Below are positions 1 through 12,920 of a DNA stretch of 64,000 bases, in pieces. The stretch comes from Acanthaster planci (taxonomy: Eukaryota; Echinodermata; Asteroidea; Valvatida; Acanthasteridae). Location: the NCBI RefSeq assembly GCF_001949145.1, contig NW_019091386.1, forward strand, positions 1,659,986-1,723,985, given 5' to 3'. The translations under genes were made by a program, and so were the position numbers. Below the pieces are notes generated by a model. It worked only from the letters and a program-made list of their open reading frames with translations, was not told the origin of the DNA and searched no databases. Each line of letters begins with the position of its first letter. Position 1 is the first letter of the stretch.

Positions 1-1120
1 TCCAAGTTCTAAATTTGAAACTTGGTAGTGATCGATACCTTGATGTTAAGATCCATGTGCAATGTACATGTATATCAATGTTGTGCAAGTACATGTAATT
101 CGTGATACCGGTACAATACCGGTGCATGGTTTGGTAGATTACCACGTCAGGAGACATTTCTTGATCAGTACAAAGTTGTGCGATTGCCAATCACCTAATA
201 GCCACTCTCACTCTCAATGCATCCAGAACTATGACAAGCAACAACAGTGTCATTAATACTTGTAAGATGCAAGTTTGAGCTTCGGGTTATCAACCAATCT
301 TTTCCCTGACACCTCACATCAAAACATTAGGTGGATTAGATATTTCTCTCAACTACAGTATGTAGCTGGGTCCTGGGGACCACATCTCCACAAAGCCCAG
401 ACTGTACATGCATCATGTCTTGAATATCAACTACAGACATCAAAGACACTCGAGAGGCAGCCATATCAAGTGACAGTACAGCAGGCTGCTTGCTTAACAC
501 ATTCTCTAAGTAACCCTACAGGCAACGTGCCATATTCACCCTTTTCAAAGACCCAAGCCGAACATGCAGGCAAATTAATACCAATGTACCGTACTACTGG
601 TACATTGTACATGTAGATGAGTCTCTAGACAAATTACGTCAGCTTGTTATCCACCTGTAACATTCTCAAATACATTAAGGTACCGGTAGTTCTAGAAGCC
701 TGTGCAAATTTGTCCAAAAGTCTTTATACTTGCCCCGGGCTGGTCAAAATGGAGACATGTTCAAAATCGAATATTCTCAGCAACAACCACAATGAAAACT
801 TGTGTAAGTCCATGTACGGCACTTTTTTTTCCCTTGGTACTGTCAGTGGGACCAAAGCCTACAGTGTATGTGAAATTTCCCCTTTGCAGCATCATTTCAA
901 CAGCAACAAGACACGTTGCCACCGTTTATTTAGACATACACTGTACATGTACTGGGTACATGTACATGTACCCGTACCGGTATCAGTGAAACTATACTGG
1001 AATGTTGACAGGTGGTGCTAAAGACCCTGCAGACGGGTGCATGTACAAGTGTGGTAATTGAATGTCATAAATTGTTACTGTGCAGAAATTACTAACATGA
1101 AGACACTATACAGGTTTGTA

Positions 1121-1200
1121 CTAATTCTGACGAAAATTGGTAGCTGTCTTGTTCTGCTTGCAAACCAGTGCATACCAACCTTGCTGGTCTCTGTCTAGAC
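1121..1200 (-). CDS. candidate terminal exon (unrecognised)
   Basis: A very good acceptor (CTGTTTTTGTTCCCAG) leads into 25 codons and TAG, reading LDRDQQGWYALVCKQNKTAT and NFRQN. The frame is also open for some distance upstream of the acceptor. No partner exon found. Confidence 0.2.
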
Positions 1201-4200
1201 CTGGGAACAAAAACAGATCCAAGCAGTTCAGGCTGTGCAGACCAGATCTAAGCCGAGTCCACACAAGGTTTTCTCCATTTTGGAAGAAGAGCTTTAGAAG
1301 GATTTTGAAGTGAGGGTTACTGATGGAAAAGTGGAGGGGAACAGTCAAAGAAACTATCCACAAAAGTCCAGCCTCAAAGCATGTTCATGGTTTCGGGGGG
1401 AGGGGGGAAAAGAATTTTTGCATGGAACTGCTCTGCCCCTAACTGGATCTCTTATGACTGGTTGCACATTAATGCTATCTATGGTCCCCCTGAAGTCTAG
1501 GAACCATACATACTGGTACATATACTGTACTGGTACCGGTACTATGCTGACCAACACCGCCCCCAAAGAATTCACTATTTGGATCAAACACCAAAAAAAA
1601 AAAAAAGAGAAAGAAAGAAAAAAAATGATTTAGCATGAGTTCATACGGAAACATATATACAAATACATGTATCTAACCTACCATGCCAATGAACGCAGTG
1701 ATTAATTAATCAACATCCTTACTGTCATGTCTGCTATGCCAAACCGGATTAAACATGTCAACCAGCTGGAAGTCCACAATACATCATCGAACCTGCATTA
1801 GCACATCAGCAAGGCAGTGTTTCTCTTGTACACATTTTCTGTTCATCAGTCGTACGACGATTTATATAATTACAATGAAACTTCACACCGGATGGTGACA
1901 TCAAACGGGAAATCCATGTAAATCACGTCATTAACTTAATTCATCAAAATGCTTGTGCCTGTTTATGTGGAGCCTGGATGTTTGTGAACCCTGGGTGCCA
2001 TAGCTTCAATAAGACTCTGGGTCTGAGTGAAATAAATATTTTGTATCTGGGAATGCGCCGCGCAACCCAGAATGTGATTAATCCCACACGATTCATGCAT
2101 TCTGGCTAACCCTGTACTACACACTTCTAATATAAATCTGTGGGGTTCAACTTTTGGCTGTGACAGTGAGCAATCATGTCCTCAGAAAATTCACAGCGTC
2201 ATCGTAGCACAGATCACTAAAATGCAGAACTGAAGCTCAGAATTTCTGAAGCTGTCGGTCCTCACACACACTTGAGGTCAGGTAGCAGCACTGATGACTT
2301 GTCTGTCAAGACACCCGAGTTTCGGGTCTCCTGAGTAGAAAATCTGAAATGGCATTTGACCACAGTTCAACAGGCATGCTGCAATCGTGTGAGTTTTCTG
2401 CTCACGTGAGCAAAGTACAGTATGCCAGAATCCCCGTCGGCCACTCAGGTTAACAAATGGCAGATGAATAGGAAACTGCCTTTCATTTGGAAAGGCACCG
2501 AAAAGTACATGTAAAGGCTGCACAGAAAAGAGATTGCTAATCTGTTGTACATGCATGTCTCTATCAAACTCTATGTGGCGACAGCTCCCTGGTCACATGG
2601 GAATTTTTTTCCAATCATCCGGCTCGTCTGTTCCGATCCCTTCACAGACGTTTCTCTCCTTCATTAAAGCTTGAAAAGGCAGTTTTGCCGAGCATCCACC
2701 GACTAGGGTATGCTGGTGCGTACATGTAATTCTACTGGCAGAGTACAATGTTATTACAGGTTTTTACCGGTAAGAATTGACTGAATGCAGTGCGTTTGTG
2801 TAAACTGAAGCACTGAAATGATTGAAATTCACATTTATCATTTTGTGCTGGTGCAGAGACTGAAATGCACAGTATGGACAGGGAATTCATACGCTTAAGT
2901 TCTATATAATATGCTGAACATGGACAGTTTTTTGCATTTGTATCACCAAAGTGATTACATTTTTAATGACAGAAAAGGACTCTTTTTCTAAGAAATATCC
3001 TCTTTTCTCTTTTCTGCGAGTAATGTTAAGGAATGCGGCAAAAACAATTCCTGATTCCCCCCCTCGGAAAGACCACTTCCAGTGTGTACTGATAACATCA
3101 TGCATGTGTACACTATCACCAGGTGCTGGGGATGATCTGGGGTAGGCCTACAGTGATGTTTGTGATTGAAATGTACACGCATGCATGGATTCTGTTCTGA
3201 TCTTTGAAGAAGGTGAATTCGTTGAGTGCCCGCATGTGCATCAATTGAATATGGCTCGGAATGTGGATGTATTGAATATCACCTGTCAACATGCAGCCAC
3301 TGTCAAGATGGTACTTTACATGCATCTCTGCCAGAGTGTACGGTAGTCGTACCTGGTACCAATGCGTACATGTGTACCGTATGATAAGTATGTGTACATA
3401 TACAGTGAATGTACACAATGCTGTATACTTGTCAAATGTTTTCAGGTTCGATCGCATACACATGCACAAATCACCCTGTTCTTCACTGTTTCATTATCAG
3501 TACAAAAGTCCATTGGTTAGAGTTTATTCAAATCAAATAAATGGCAAAATAATTTTATTTTTGTAAATGGCACTATCATCAAAACCACCTTTGCCTGTAC
3601 ATCTTTTATGATTTCAACAAAACGATTAAGATAAATCAAGATTCAAAACTATAGAGCCCCAAGTGCACTTCACACATTTACCAAACCACTTTTGTTTTGA
3701 ATGCCTTTGAGACACGGCTCTGCTGAGTTCTCCGGAAAGAAACAAAAAATAACAGCAACGACTCCAAGTGATTACCAAACACTAGGGCAGATCGAAAGGC
3801 TTGCTGATTAATATATTCATTTGATACAACACAAAGCCGCCAGTCATCTGCGACGATGTGTTGGTGGCCACCACCTCACCAGGTGAGGTGTCCAAGGGCT
3901 TCAGCGCCAAAGACCCCTTCCCCAAAGCTCCTGGGGAAAGTCTGCCATTAACGTGCCCCTCCCAGTACAAAAACATGTTTACAGTCAAAGCTCAGTTTCA
4001 AAGTTTCATCATTGTTCATCCTTGTTTTTCAGCAATTTGGAAAGTTCTTGATTCCTGACACACCTTAACGTCAAGAACAGAGAAAAAGAAACTGCGGTCA
4101 ACTACTGTTGAACACTGTTATTAATTCCGTCCACAAAGCGTAGTGCAACAGTTCCTGCAGTTTACCCAGGGATCCTGTGTTAGTCACTGAAAAGCCAGAC

Positions 4201-4336
4201 TTCACTCTATTTTGAGCGCACTGTGCACAAAAATCTTATTACTGGTACATGTACATTCTACAATTAGGGCTTTAAAATAATTCACATAATGTAATTAACC
4301 GATCCTTCAGTCAGTTACTTGGTTAACTACAGTATT
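1201..4336. other. intergenic, no gene seen
   Basis: AT-rich with scattered TACATGTA and ACCGGTAC words and a purine run at 1,591-1,625. A GC-richer block at 3,850-3,960 contains a 19-base palindrome CACCTCACCAGGTGAGGTG (3,871-3,889) that offers donor-like sites on both strands. No exon chain could be built. Confidence 0.6.
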
Positions 4337-5713
4337 TCAATCAGACAAACCAAAAAACACTTTGCGAAGGGAGAACGTCCATTCTGAAGGTGCAAGACCG
4401 AGAGCTATTAGTAAGAACTTCAAGTAAAGACTCTGGGTGTTGACGTCGGAAATTTCTTGCCCCTCACCACTGCTGAGAATGCAAGAAAATATCTCCCTTC
4501 CCTGGTGCTGGCAGGAGGAATGTTTAAGTACCAAAAACTCCGACAAATTGTTAGAGGGTCCATCCTTTTTCTATTCACATCATCACTGGCACATACATGT
4601 ACATGCGTGTGAACCAAGTACCAGTGCAATGCTAGCATGAATTATGCCGTGATTATGGCTGGTCAGGAAGTTGGGCAAATGAGAGGAAAAAAAACCCACC
4701 CATTTGCTTGATCAAAACAGTAACCTGGAAAATTATCAAATCCCAGAAGAAAGATTAACCGTACTGAGTGGACTTACATGTAAATGTACCCATCCCCGAA
4801 TCACCAGTTTTACAGAAATGATAACCTGATTGAGTACACTACATGCACCGGTATGTGCAAATATTGCTGCAAAGACTAAGAGTAAACCGACAGAATTTTC
4901 ATGTTAGCCATTGCTTATCAGGACTTCACACTATCAATGATTAATCTGGCAAGCATTCGAAGGAGACAGAGTTCTCCCAATCCCGGACATCAAATCAGCT
5001 GGGACTTAAACAGCATCGACCAAGCTGACAGGCGGCCCTATAGTAGCTCATGTTGCAAAATCACCTAGCTGCGAAAGAAGCATGCATTTTTTAAACCCAC
5101 TGCACAAGTGACTTAGTCTTCGTGCCGATAATAATTGAAGTTCTATAACCACCAGACCACTTCTGGTGAAGGATTACTGAGATTAGGAATACTCACTGAC
5201 ATAAGGCATGCCAGTCAGTGGTTCGTTGGGTGTTTCTCCAATGTCATTCCTACATATACGAGCGTGTAACACAACCTGGAAGTAACATACATGTACATGT
5301 GTAATCGTGTACATGCATAGGAATGTGGAAGATCTTTGGAAGTACCGGTACACGTACATGTACGGTACTTCCAATTTGAACCACTTTTGATTTAAGTCGA
5401 TCAATTAAATGTCAAAGATGTTTATTTAATGTTTGTCACTGGTTTTACTCAGAAATTTAGGCTTGAAACATTTACAAAGTGTACATGTACATCATGCATG
5501 CAGATGATATAATCAAAGCATCCCTTCATCAGTTGAAAAGAGCCACATTAGTTGGGAGTGTTCATTTTGTTGGTAGCGACGTGACTGTACCACGTGCATT
5601 TCCTAGTCATTCACGAACCAGTTAAGTTCAGTTCTGATCAAAGGAACCTCTGTTGCTTGGAGAACTGCAACCTCTCTTGGTCCAGCTTGGGGCTCACTGT
5701 CTTGCCCCTCCAT
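4337..5713 (-). CDS. candidate three-exon minus-strand chain (unrecognised)
   Basis: Possible exons: 5,648-5,713 (ATG with good context, MEGQDSEPQAGPREVAVLQ, weak donor GAG|GTTCCT); 5,197 or 5,201-5,275 (strong acceptor TTACTTCCAG, VVLHARICRNDIGETPNEPL, donor GTCA|GTGAGT or TAT|GTCAGT); 4,337-4,507 (acceptor TCCTGCCAG, 56 codons to TGA, including LYLKFLLIALGLAPSEWTF). The phases join only if the weaker donor at 5,201 is used. The middle exon has the best support: strong sites and a single open frame. No family recognised. Confidence 0.25.
5336..5374. repeat. strong hairpin built on ACCGGTAC
   Basis: Arms TTGGAAGTACCGGTACA (5,336-5,352) and TGTACGGTACTTCCAA (5,359-5,374) pair with a single one-base bulge around a six-base loop. 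Confidence 0.75.
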
Positions 5714-7008
5714 GCTACTAACATCTTGAAACACTACTTACACTTTGTGTTCTGTCTCTGTAAAATCAAATAAATGTGAATACGATGTGAATATGACAAC
5801 TTACATGTAAGGGTACTGTGCTTAGGAAAAGCACAATGTAAGGTAATGATGCAACAAAAACATGACACCGGGTAATTTCAAATATCATTTTGTGAACACA
5901 TGGCCAACTCTGGCAATGGGCGTACGTTGCTACTGAAAAAGTTAAGTAGAATGAGTGCTTGGTGAGTTTTCTTGTACAGTACGTGCATCAATCGATAAAA
6001 TTTAACTTAATTTAATTTAATATAATTTAACCTTACATAGAATTTTGCAAATTGATGTTGTTTTGTCAGATTTCTTAGGCAAAGTTATACAATTCATTTA
6101 AGACCGGCAAACAAACCGGTCCTGGTACCCCCTTTGAAAATTATCAAATGTTATAGTCAACAAATGAACTGTTTTTTTTCCCCAGTACAGGTACATTCGT
6201 GCACATACAGTCTTTTGACATTCGACGGCATTGATAAAACACACAAGTAATGTTCGCTGCAATGCAGGCATGCACCAGGACATCAGCCAGCTGACACAGC
6301 AGTGAGCAAGTTGGGATTAGAGATTAACGGAAATCAATTGCGCCAAGGGCGAGTTACGGTAGATTAAGAAAGGACATTATAGCTGCACACACATGCACAT
6401 GTACATGTAGGTATGCGACAACAAAGCCAAATAATTTATCTTACTGCATACATGTACATGTACCGTACATGTAGTATTATATGCAATTAGTATATAAGAT
6501 TAAAATGTTTAAATGCATAGTATTTAATAATGCAGATCTCTCACACAAGATACATGTACATGTAGTTTGATGCATCCATGCAGTGCGTCAACTCATGGCA
6601 ATTTTAATTCTTTATGGTCACTGCATTTCAAGGAAAGCATCAGTATTCAAACAGTGTCTGAGATGCGGATAGATCACGGCTTGGAATGCCAGCGTGTACC
6701 GTATGATGAAGCCACATGTGCACCATTACACAAAGTGACATTACATGTGATTTCATTCATTGGTCTCTGCTTGGAGGCAAACAATGGCGTCGCCCCTTGG
6801 AGACAATGCACGAGACTAATGGAAACAAATCCACAGAGAAAAAGGAAATGAGAAGCATTCACCTTTGCAATATTCACCGGACCCATCCATAATGTTCAGT
6901 ATGTGTATCCAATTACATGTAAAGTGATTGATTGCCTTTGTAAATTTCATTCAAGTTTCAAAGCATTGTTAAAGCATTCACTCATCAAATTAACTGTCTT
7001 GATTTATT

Positions 7009-7391
7009 CACTATTCGAATATTCAACCTTCAAATGGATTGAATATCTGACCATACATCAGTTGCAATAATGCACACAAGAATGCATTATAACTACTATA
7101 ATAGCTTCTCATGTCTAGGAGTATCTCCAGCCACGATTTAGCGAGATTTAAGAGATGAACAATACTTCTTGCCCTGTTAAAAATTTCTATTCCTTTACAA
7201 CTTTTTAATGAATAATTTACTTTTTGAATCCCTTGAGTCTGCTTGAAACAAGCCTCCATAGAGCAAATTTTCTCATTTAAAACAAAGGAAAATTCTCCCT
7301 CTCTTTTTATGACTTTTGCAAATTCAAATTTGAAAAATAAAATTCAAATATTGGATAATCAACCAACTACTCGGATATTCAGCACAGCCCT
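7009..7391. mobile_element. MITE family A, second copy (left end lost)
   Basis: Collinear with 21,380-21,843: shared blocks include CTATTCGAATATTC, TAATAGCTTCTCA, TCTAGGAGTATCTCCAG, TCTGCTTGAAACAAGC and the end CGGATATTCAGCACAGCCCT. The outer AGGGCTG of the left end is missing. Confidence 0.8.
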
Positions 7392-7616
7392 AACGTGTAA
7401 CAGCAAGAATTTAAGAAAAAAAGGTTTACTGAATTACATGTACTTATGTGCTTATACCATCGTCACTGCAGAAAAATCCAAATCCGAAAAAAAAGGAATG
7501 TGCAAAGATTTTAGAGAGAGGACTGACCATCAAAAGGCATTTTCTCAAGAGGAAGATATTTACTGTCTAATTGACATAGTAGTACTAGTACATGTATATA
7601 CTTGTACATGTATGTA

Positions 7617-7855
7617 GTTGATTCCAGAAACTAGGGGTCCAAAAGTGTGACATTTTCGTGTCTCTGTTACATCTGACCTTTGTTTTTTGACATGGAAATA
7701 TCACCGGAATTGATTACTAGTACTGTTTGTTTGGCGGGTAATTTGCATTAATTCATCACTCTTGGAAAGTAGAAAATGTGTTCTGAACTTACAAAATCAT
7801 ATGTCAGATGTGACAGGGACACAAAAAAATGGACCCCTAATTTCTGGAATTACCC
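7617..7855. mobile_element. MITE family B, copy 1
   Basis: About 239 bases. Left end GATTCCAGAAACTAGGGGTC and right end the complement of GGGTAATTCCAGAAATTAGG. Interior shares TCTGACCTTTGTT, TTGACATGGAAATA and AAAATGTGTTCTGAACTTAC with the copy at 15,682. Confidence 0.85.
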
Positions 7856-8794
7856 ATGCAGTAGTATGTGCACGTTTGCTTTATTCCCTTCTGTACAATA
7901 TGACAGGGTACATGTACATCCAGTTTAAAAGAATGGAAAAATAGTACATGTACATGTGCAGGAACCTTAAAAACTTGACCCCTTGGTTGCATGGCATTGG
8001 GTGCACCTTGGTCTGCAGTATAATGCAAAATACACTAAGACTATTTCAGAATACTCGGGCTGAAACCATAATATTTACACTTCCTGGAGATAAAGCTTTT
8101 GCCTAGACTTTATAGACAGCATGAGATACTTTGCCAAAATAAATATAGATACATGTAAATTTATTGAAATATGTTGTAAATATAGACAAAAAGATATACA
8201 CATATAACTAAAGTACAATATAACACAAACAATATACTCAAGTACATGTACACAAATGTACATGTACATACATGTATATGTATATGTACATGTGTACACT
8301 CATGTACCAGTACATTGTATGGTACATTACCATTACATGTACAGTAAATGCCGGAACGTTAAATGGAAGAACTAAATCGTCCTGATCCAGTTAAGTAAAT
8401 ATTGTGTAAATTTAAAAGCACTCCCCAGCCTATGTATGTAATTTACATGAAAATCAACATGCAGCCTACCAGTACAGTGCATAACTGGGTTGAAATTGCA
8501 GCTTTCAAATCACGGAAAATTTTTCAATCTTCATTTATCAATAAAACTTGGCTTTTTCCATCCCTTTTTTTCCAAGTACAAATTTGCATAAAAGTTGGTG
8601 AAAAAGGAAAAGGACTTCATGTCTGTGCTGCTACAACCAGTCGGAGCATACTGTATCGGAACTTTCTGAACCACATAAACACAGGCTTGGGAGTGTTCAG
8701 GTTATGGCAATGAAATCATAACCATCAGAAAAACACTACCGGTATGTCTACGGTCACACATGCATGTATGTACATGAATAAATGTCATCAGTGG

Positions 8795-8890
8795 TACCGC
8801 TGGGCGATTATCTCGATTAATTGACTAAAATCATTATTAGTTCGTGCATGATCAAATCGATTAGACAAATTCACTACTCGCCCAGCGGTA
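8795..8890. mobile_element. 96-bp fold-back element
   Basis: Perfect 13-base inverted ends TACCGCTGGGCGA and TCGCCCAGCGGTA, with weaker pairing further in (GATTAATTG against TAATCGAT). It is small and AT-rich inside, and looks like a very short MITE. Confidence 0.65.
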
Positions 8891-9348
8891 ACTGGTGGGT
8901 GTGTACAATACCAGAACATACATGTAATGTACCTGCATGCAGAGAATTCATTCATTCATAAACACATTTATTTCCAAATTGCTGAAAATCACACGTACAA
9001 AACGAAAGTGAAGCAAGAGGTGCTCCGTATGTTACACAAAGTGATCGTCTAAATGAAGATCATAAAATTATATAACAAGTACATGTAAATAGAGAAAATG
9101 AATTAAATTAGGAACACAGAAAATAATGTACATGTACATGTACTGTACATATGTACCAGTACAGAGCAATATGGTGGCATAGGCAGAAGCCAACGGGGTA
9201 TATTGCCATGCCAGGATCACAAGCAGAGATACACAAACAAAAACAAAATACAGAACTAAGTGTAATAATTAGCATCATGTTGTGTGAGAATAAGAGTCAA
9301 CAGTGACAAAATGCTTGTATGACAAAAAAGAGAAGCTAACGGTGTCAC

Positions 9349-9676
9349 TTGAAAACAAACTGATGTACATGTACTAGTAGACAAGTGCAGATCCATTCAC
9401 ACCTTGGTGTGTACATTTACATGATACATGTACATGTACATCCCATACCGGTATACTGTAGATAATACATGTACATATAAGTATACCCACAGAATACATG
9501 TATGTACATGTACATGTAGCTGAAATTGGTGCCTGACATGGTGAAGGCCTGTGTGTTTGATACCACCTCCATGATTTACTGCCATTTTGAGTGAATTTGT
9601 TACTATAACAGTTTTTTTTTATCAAGGTTTGAATGGATCTGCACTTGTTTACATCTACAGTTTGTTTTCAAGTGAT
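9349..9676. repeat. inverted repeat with about 55-base arms
   Basis: Left arm CACTTGAAAACAAACTGATG to CATTCACACCTT (9,349-9,406) matches the complement of 9,625-9,676 at roughly 85 percent. The loop is full of TACATGTACATG words. Probably another fold-back element. Confidence 0.7.
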
Positions 9677-10233
9677 AAATCATGGCACTTTATGTCTGAC
9701 AAAATGTACGTCATGCCCTCTGCATGCCCTCTGCGTAAGTGGCTCTTGACTATCCAATCTTTGCCCAGATCAATAAAAATACTGATGTTCCATCTATGAA
9801 GTGCATGTACATGTACGTCAAATTCATTTTTGATTTTTAAAAGCATTCAGTCTGATTTCTGTCTAACTTCTGAAATGGATACATTACTGTAGCTAAATTT
9901 AATTTTATATCACTGTATTAAACAATGATTTAAATGTATACATGTAGCTGCTCTTAAGTAAAAATAACAGGATAAAAATCAACTAAAAAGAAGCAGGCAC
10001 AGAAAAAAAGTGACTTTTATTAACAATGGTGTGAATGTAATGAAAGAGCATACTGTACATGTTTCATCCATATATCAAGGAAAGATCTGATGCCATCATG
10101 GCCATTGCATTAACTGTCATCTAGTGCTGGAACTGACTGAATGGACATGCACTGTATACCATACATAGCTGATGCATGTATACGTAGAACACATGTATCG
10201 GTAATTGCAAAACTCGACCAGACATTAACTTAC

Positions 10234-10279
10234 CTGGACAACTGTTTCATTCTCACAACTCCTGTGCAGAGTTTTTCAG
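10234..10279 (-). CDS. candidate internal exon following 10,978 (unrecognised)
   Basis: Perfect donor CAG|GTAAGT. Acceptors are TTAAG (exon to 10,279) or CTGCACAG (exon to 10,261). The short exon is open in the two frames required by the upstream candidate. Very short, so chance is a real alternative. Confidence 0.22.
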
Positions 10280-10977
10280 CTTAATATTTGAATTTTGTAT
10301 AAATTTCCCAATTTAAACAGAAGTCGAGGGCAGGCAGCAGATACCGGTATGATCACGCTCTGTGTATACAAGTGTTAAATTTGGGCACAAATTTCAGCTG
10401 TTTATTTCCAGAAACGGGTGTTTACTGTGCAATGTGAGTAAACGCTGCAGACAACTCAAACGCAAATTTGAAACAAAAGTTGAAATTAAGTGCACGCACT
10501 TTTGAATGGCCCAAACAAAAATGAACAAAAATAAAGGCAAATAATTTTGGTCAGTAAGCTTAAAACAGCACATCTATAAGGATTAAAGCATACATGTATC
10601 GTGGTTTATTCAAGAAATGTATCAGTACACCTGCATCACAGAAAAAGTTGTCTGAGATCACCAAGCGCTTCATCAACGATACTCAACATCGCTCACAAAC
10701 TGTATGCATTATAATCTGACCGCTGCTGTTTGCGAACCACATCCATCTCTGGGAAACTTGTTTTCATTTGACCAATTACGTGAACAAGCCCTACATGTAC
10801 CTGAGCGAGCGGATGTTTTCACCCGGCTAAGTCCAGAATAAACACTATTTGTCGGAGGCTCACTCTCCTTACAAGGACTGTCCCTTGTTCCTATGTGAAG
10901 GGGCCCGTCCTGAGATACAGGAACCTCAGACTGAATAGCTTATTACGTCAATCGCTCGAAGGGTTAATTTCACTTAC

Positions 10978-11081
10978 CCAGCGGGCTGAACAAGATGGGC
11001 AAATAAGACTTGGGCGGCGCCGTCATCTCCATTTGAAAATTCAGAGAGGCTGACTCCCCAGTGTAGCCGGCCATTTTTCAT
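10978..11081 (-). CDS. candidate 5' coding exon (unrecognised)
   Basis: A GC-richer block with a consensus donor CTGG|GTAAGT. Two frames are open to the donor: one from ATG at 11,081 (MKNGRLHWGVSLSEFSNGDD...) and one from ATG at 11,074 with a strong context AAAATGG (MAGYTGESASLNFQMEMTAP...). Each can join in frame to 10,234-10,261 or 10,234-10,279. Function unknown. Confidence 0.28.
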
Positions 11082-12600
11082 GAAGAGCCCTCTTGGTAGC
11101 CAACAAAAACATGCAACGTATATGCTGGTGGCTTACCTACCGGTCCGTGTAGCTGTCCTTCTTAAAGCTGCACACTTCAACATTTACATGTACATTTTAC
11201 ATCCGTACCAGTAGAGTTGTCAGAATTCAGAAATTCACACATAAAGCCTTTAAGTACAGTAGCTTGGTTTTTGCCAGCTGAAATATCAACAAGTATTGAA
11301 TTACGTTCATGTACATGCACGTGCAAGGCTTCCATGTGAAAATCTTGTCACAATTTCGAAATGTTTGGGTCTGACAAATCTGGTGTACGTACTCAATGCT
11401 CCAGCTGATATCCTTATAAAATGAATCACTGTACACACATGTACCAGTAGCTCCAACTCAGGAAGCAATGATACCAGACAAAGAGAGTAGCCGATAAAAA
11501 TAACAGGCAGGATTCTACCTGCATAATTCAAACTACATTTTTTATTCAGACAATATGAATATTCAAAAAAACCTTCTAATCAAACATTGTGCCAACTGCA
11601 TCAATTGTTTCCTAGCACCTTGGACATGTGCTGGACCCAGCAAAGATTTAAGCAGATCAAAACCTGCCACTCTCGGGGAAGTATATGTATACATTTCTCG
11701 TATTATTTTGATCACAGAGCTTACTGGTACATGTACCATTAGATCACAGAGCAAGGAGTAGAGGAACGGTACATTGTAAATTGTTTGATTCAACCTGTAA
11801 AGATGGGACATCTATATTGTACAGTACGTTAAACTTGGAAAGTGCTGACAACACAATGTCTATAATATGCACACCTTACTGGTTTACCGAACATTGAGAC
11901 GGGCTTCGCTGACAGGATATTGCAGGGCTGTGTGCATGGAGTGTTGGATTGCAGGTTTTGGCTCAGGTGACAATGTACACAATTCATTTTTCCACTGTTC
12001 CTGATGGGGGAAGGGGGGGCGCATGCGTACACATACACATGTACCCGGTACATGTACCAGTACATTTACAAATTACATGCAGGAGCGGTTTCTTTTAAAT
12101 ACCGAAGCACAAGTACACGTACATGTACATATGCGTCAGAAGTTTTCGGGGCAGAAATGTTTGATCTTGTTTCCTGATTCTAGCATAATTATTCAGTGTA
12201 AATGTAATCTGTTGAGGGGTGACGCAATTTTGATTCTAAGCCTCACATTCAGTTTTCTTTTTTAAATAAGGGAATACTGGTAAATTTGTGCTTGGCCAGT
12301 CTTAAATGTGCGATTACATGTAAGAACGTTGCAAGCAATCCAACCTTTGTATCAATGCTTGCACGTACATGCATGTTTAATACGTGCACAAATCAGCAAT
12401 ATTTATCAACCCAACTTTCTGCACCAATTCAAGACGTCCCCATTTTCTATACTGATAAATATGCAATGTACATTTATAGGGATCCGGTACCTGTATGGTA
12501 CAAGGGGCATCTCATGGAGTTCAATATTGCACATTACTGAGAGAAAAAACTGCTGTAAAAGATTCTGCTCAACAGCATCGACTTTCAGCCAACACACATA

Positions 12601-12759
12601 CATTAGGGTATAGTAAATTTCAAAAAAGCTTGAATTTTAAGTTCTGAATAGGCTAGAATGATGTCCCGGCGATATTTACATGTAAGACCTACCGCGTTAA
12701 AAAAAAATTTCAACTTTGCCCAACCTAAAAATAGATTCAAAATTCACTATACCCTAATG
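12601..12759. mobile_element. MITE family D
   Basis: 159 bases with inverted ends CATTAGGGTATAGTAAATTT and, on the right, the complement of CATTAGGGTATAGTGAATTT. The interior is AT-rich. It is directly followed by a TACATGTACATGTACATTAGG run. Confidence 0.75.
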
Positions 12760-12851
12760 TACATGTACATGTACATTAGGCAATCGTTTTTATTCAGTTT
12801 TGTTCCAGTATCCAGAGAATATCAAGAGCACAAGTACATGTACATTTACAG

Positions 12852-12920
12852 GCATGACTCTCACCACTTCCAGCTCGGAGGACGGCAGGTCAACGTCAGC
12901 CTCAGGCCGTACGGCGAAAG
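12852..12920 (+). CDS. candidate small gene, exon 1 of coding (unrecognised)
   Basis: Acceptor TTTACAG and donor AAAG|GTACTG bound a 69-base GC-rich island in AT-rich DNA. In the frame demanded by the next exon it holds an ATG at 12,854 and reads MTLTTSSSEDGRSTSASGR, then TAK, phase 1 out. I do not recognise it. If translation starts at this ATG the three exons give a 68-residue protein. No upstream exon was found. The same bases are also open on the minus strand, so strand is not certain. Confidence 0.33.

Larger units (their letters stand above)
5714..10233. other. intergenic or intronic, repeats only
   Basis: Holds MITE family A and B copies, the 96-bp fold-back, the 9.35-9.68 kb inverted repeat and dense TACATGTA runs (notably 8,240-8,345 and 9,120-9,170). 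No supported gene. Confidence 0.6.
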
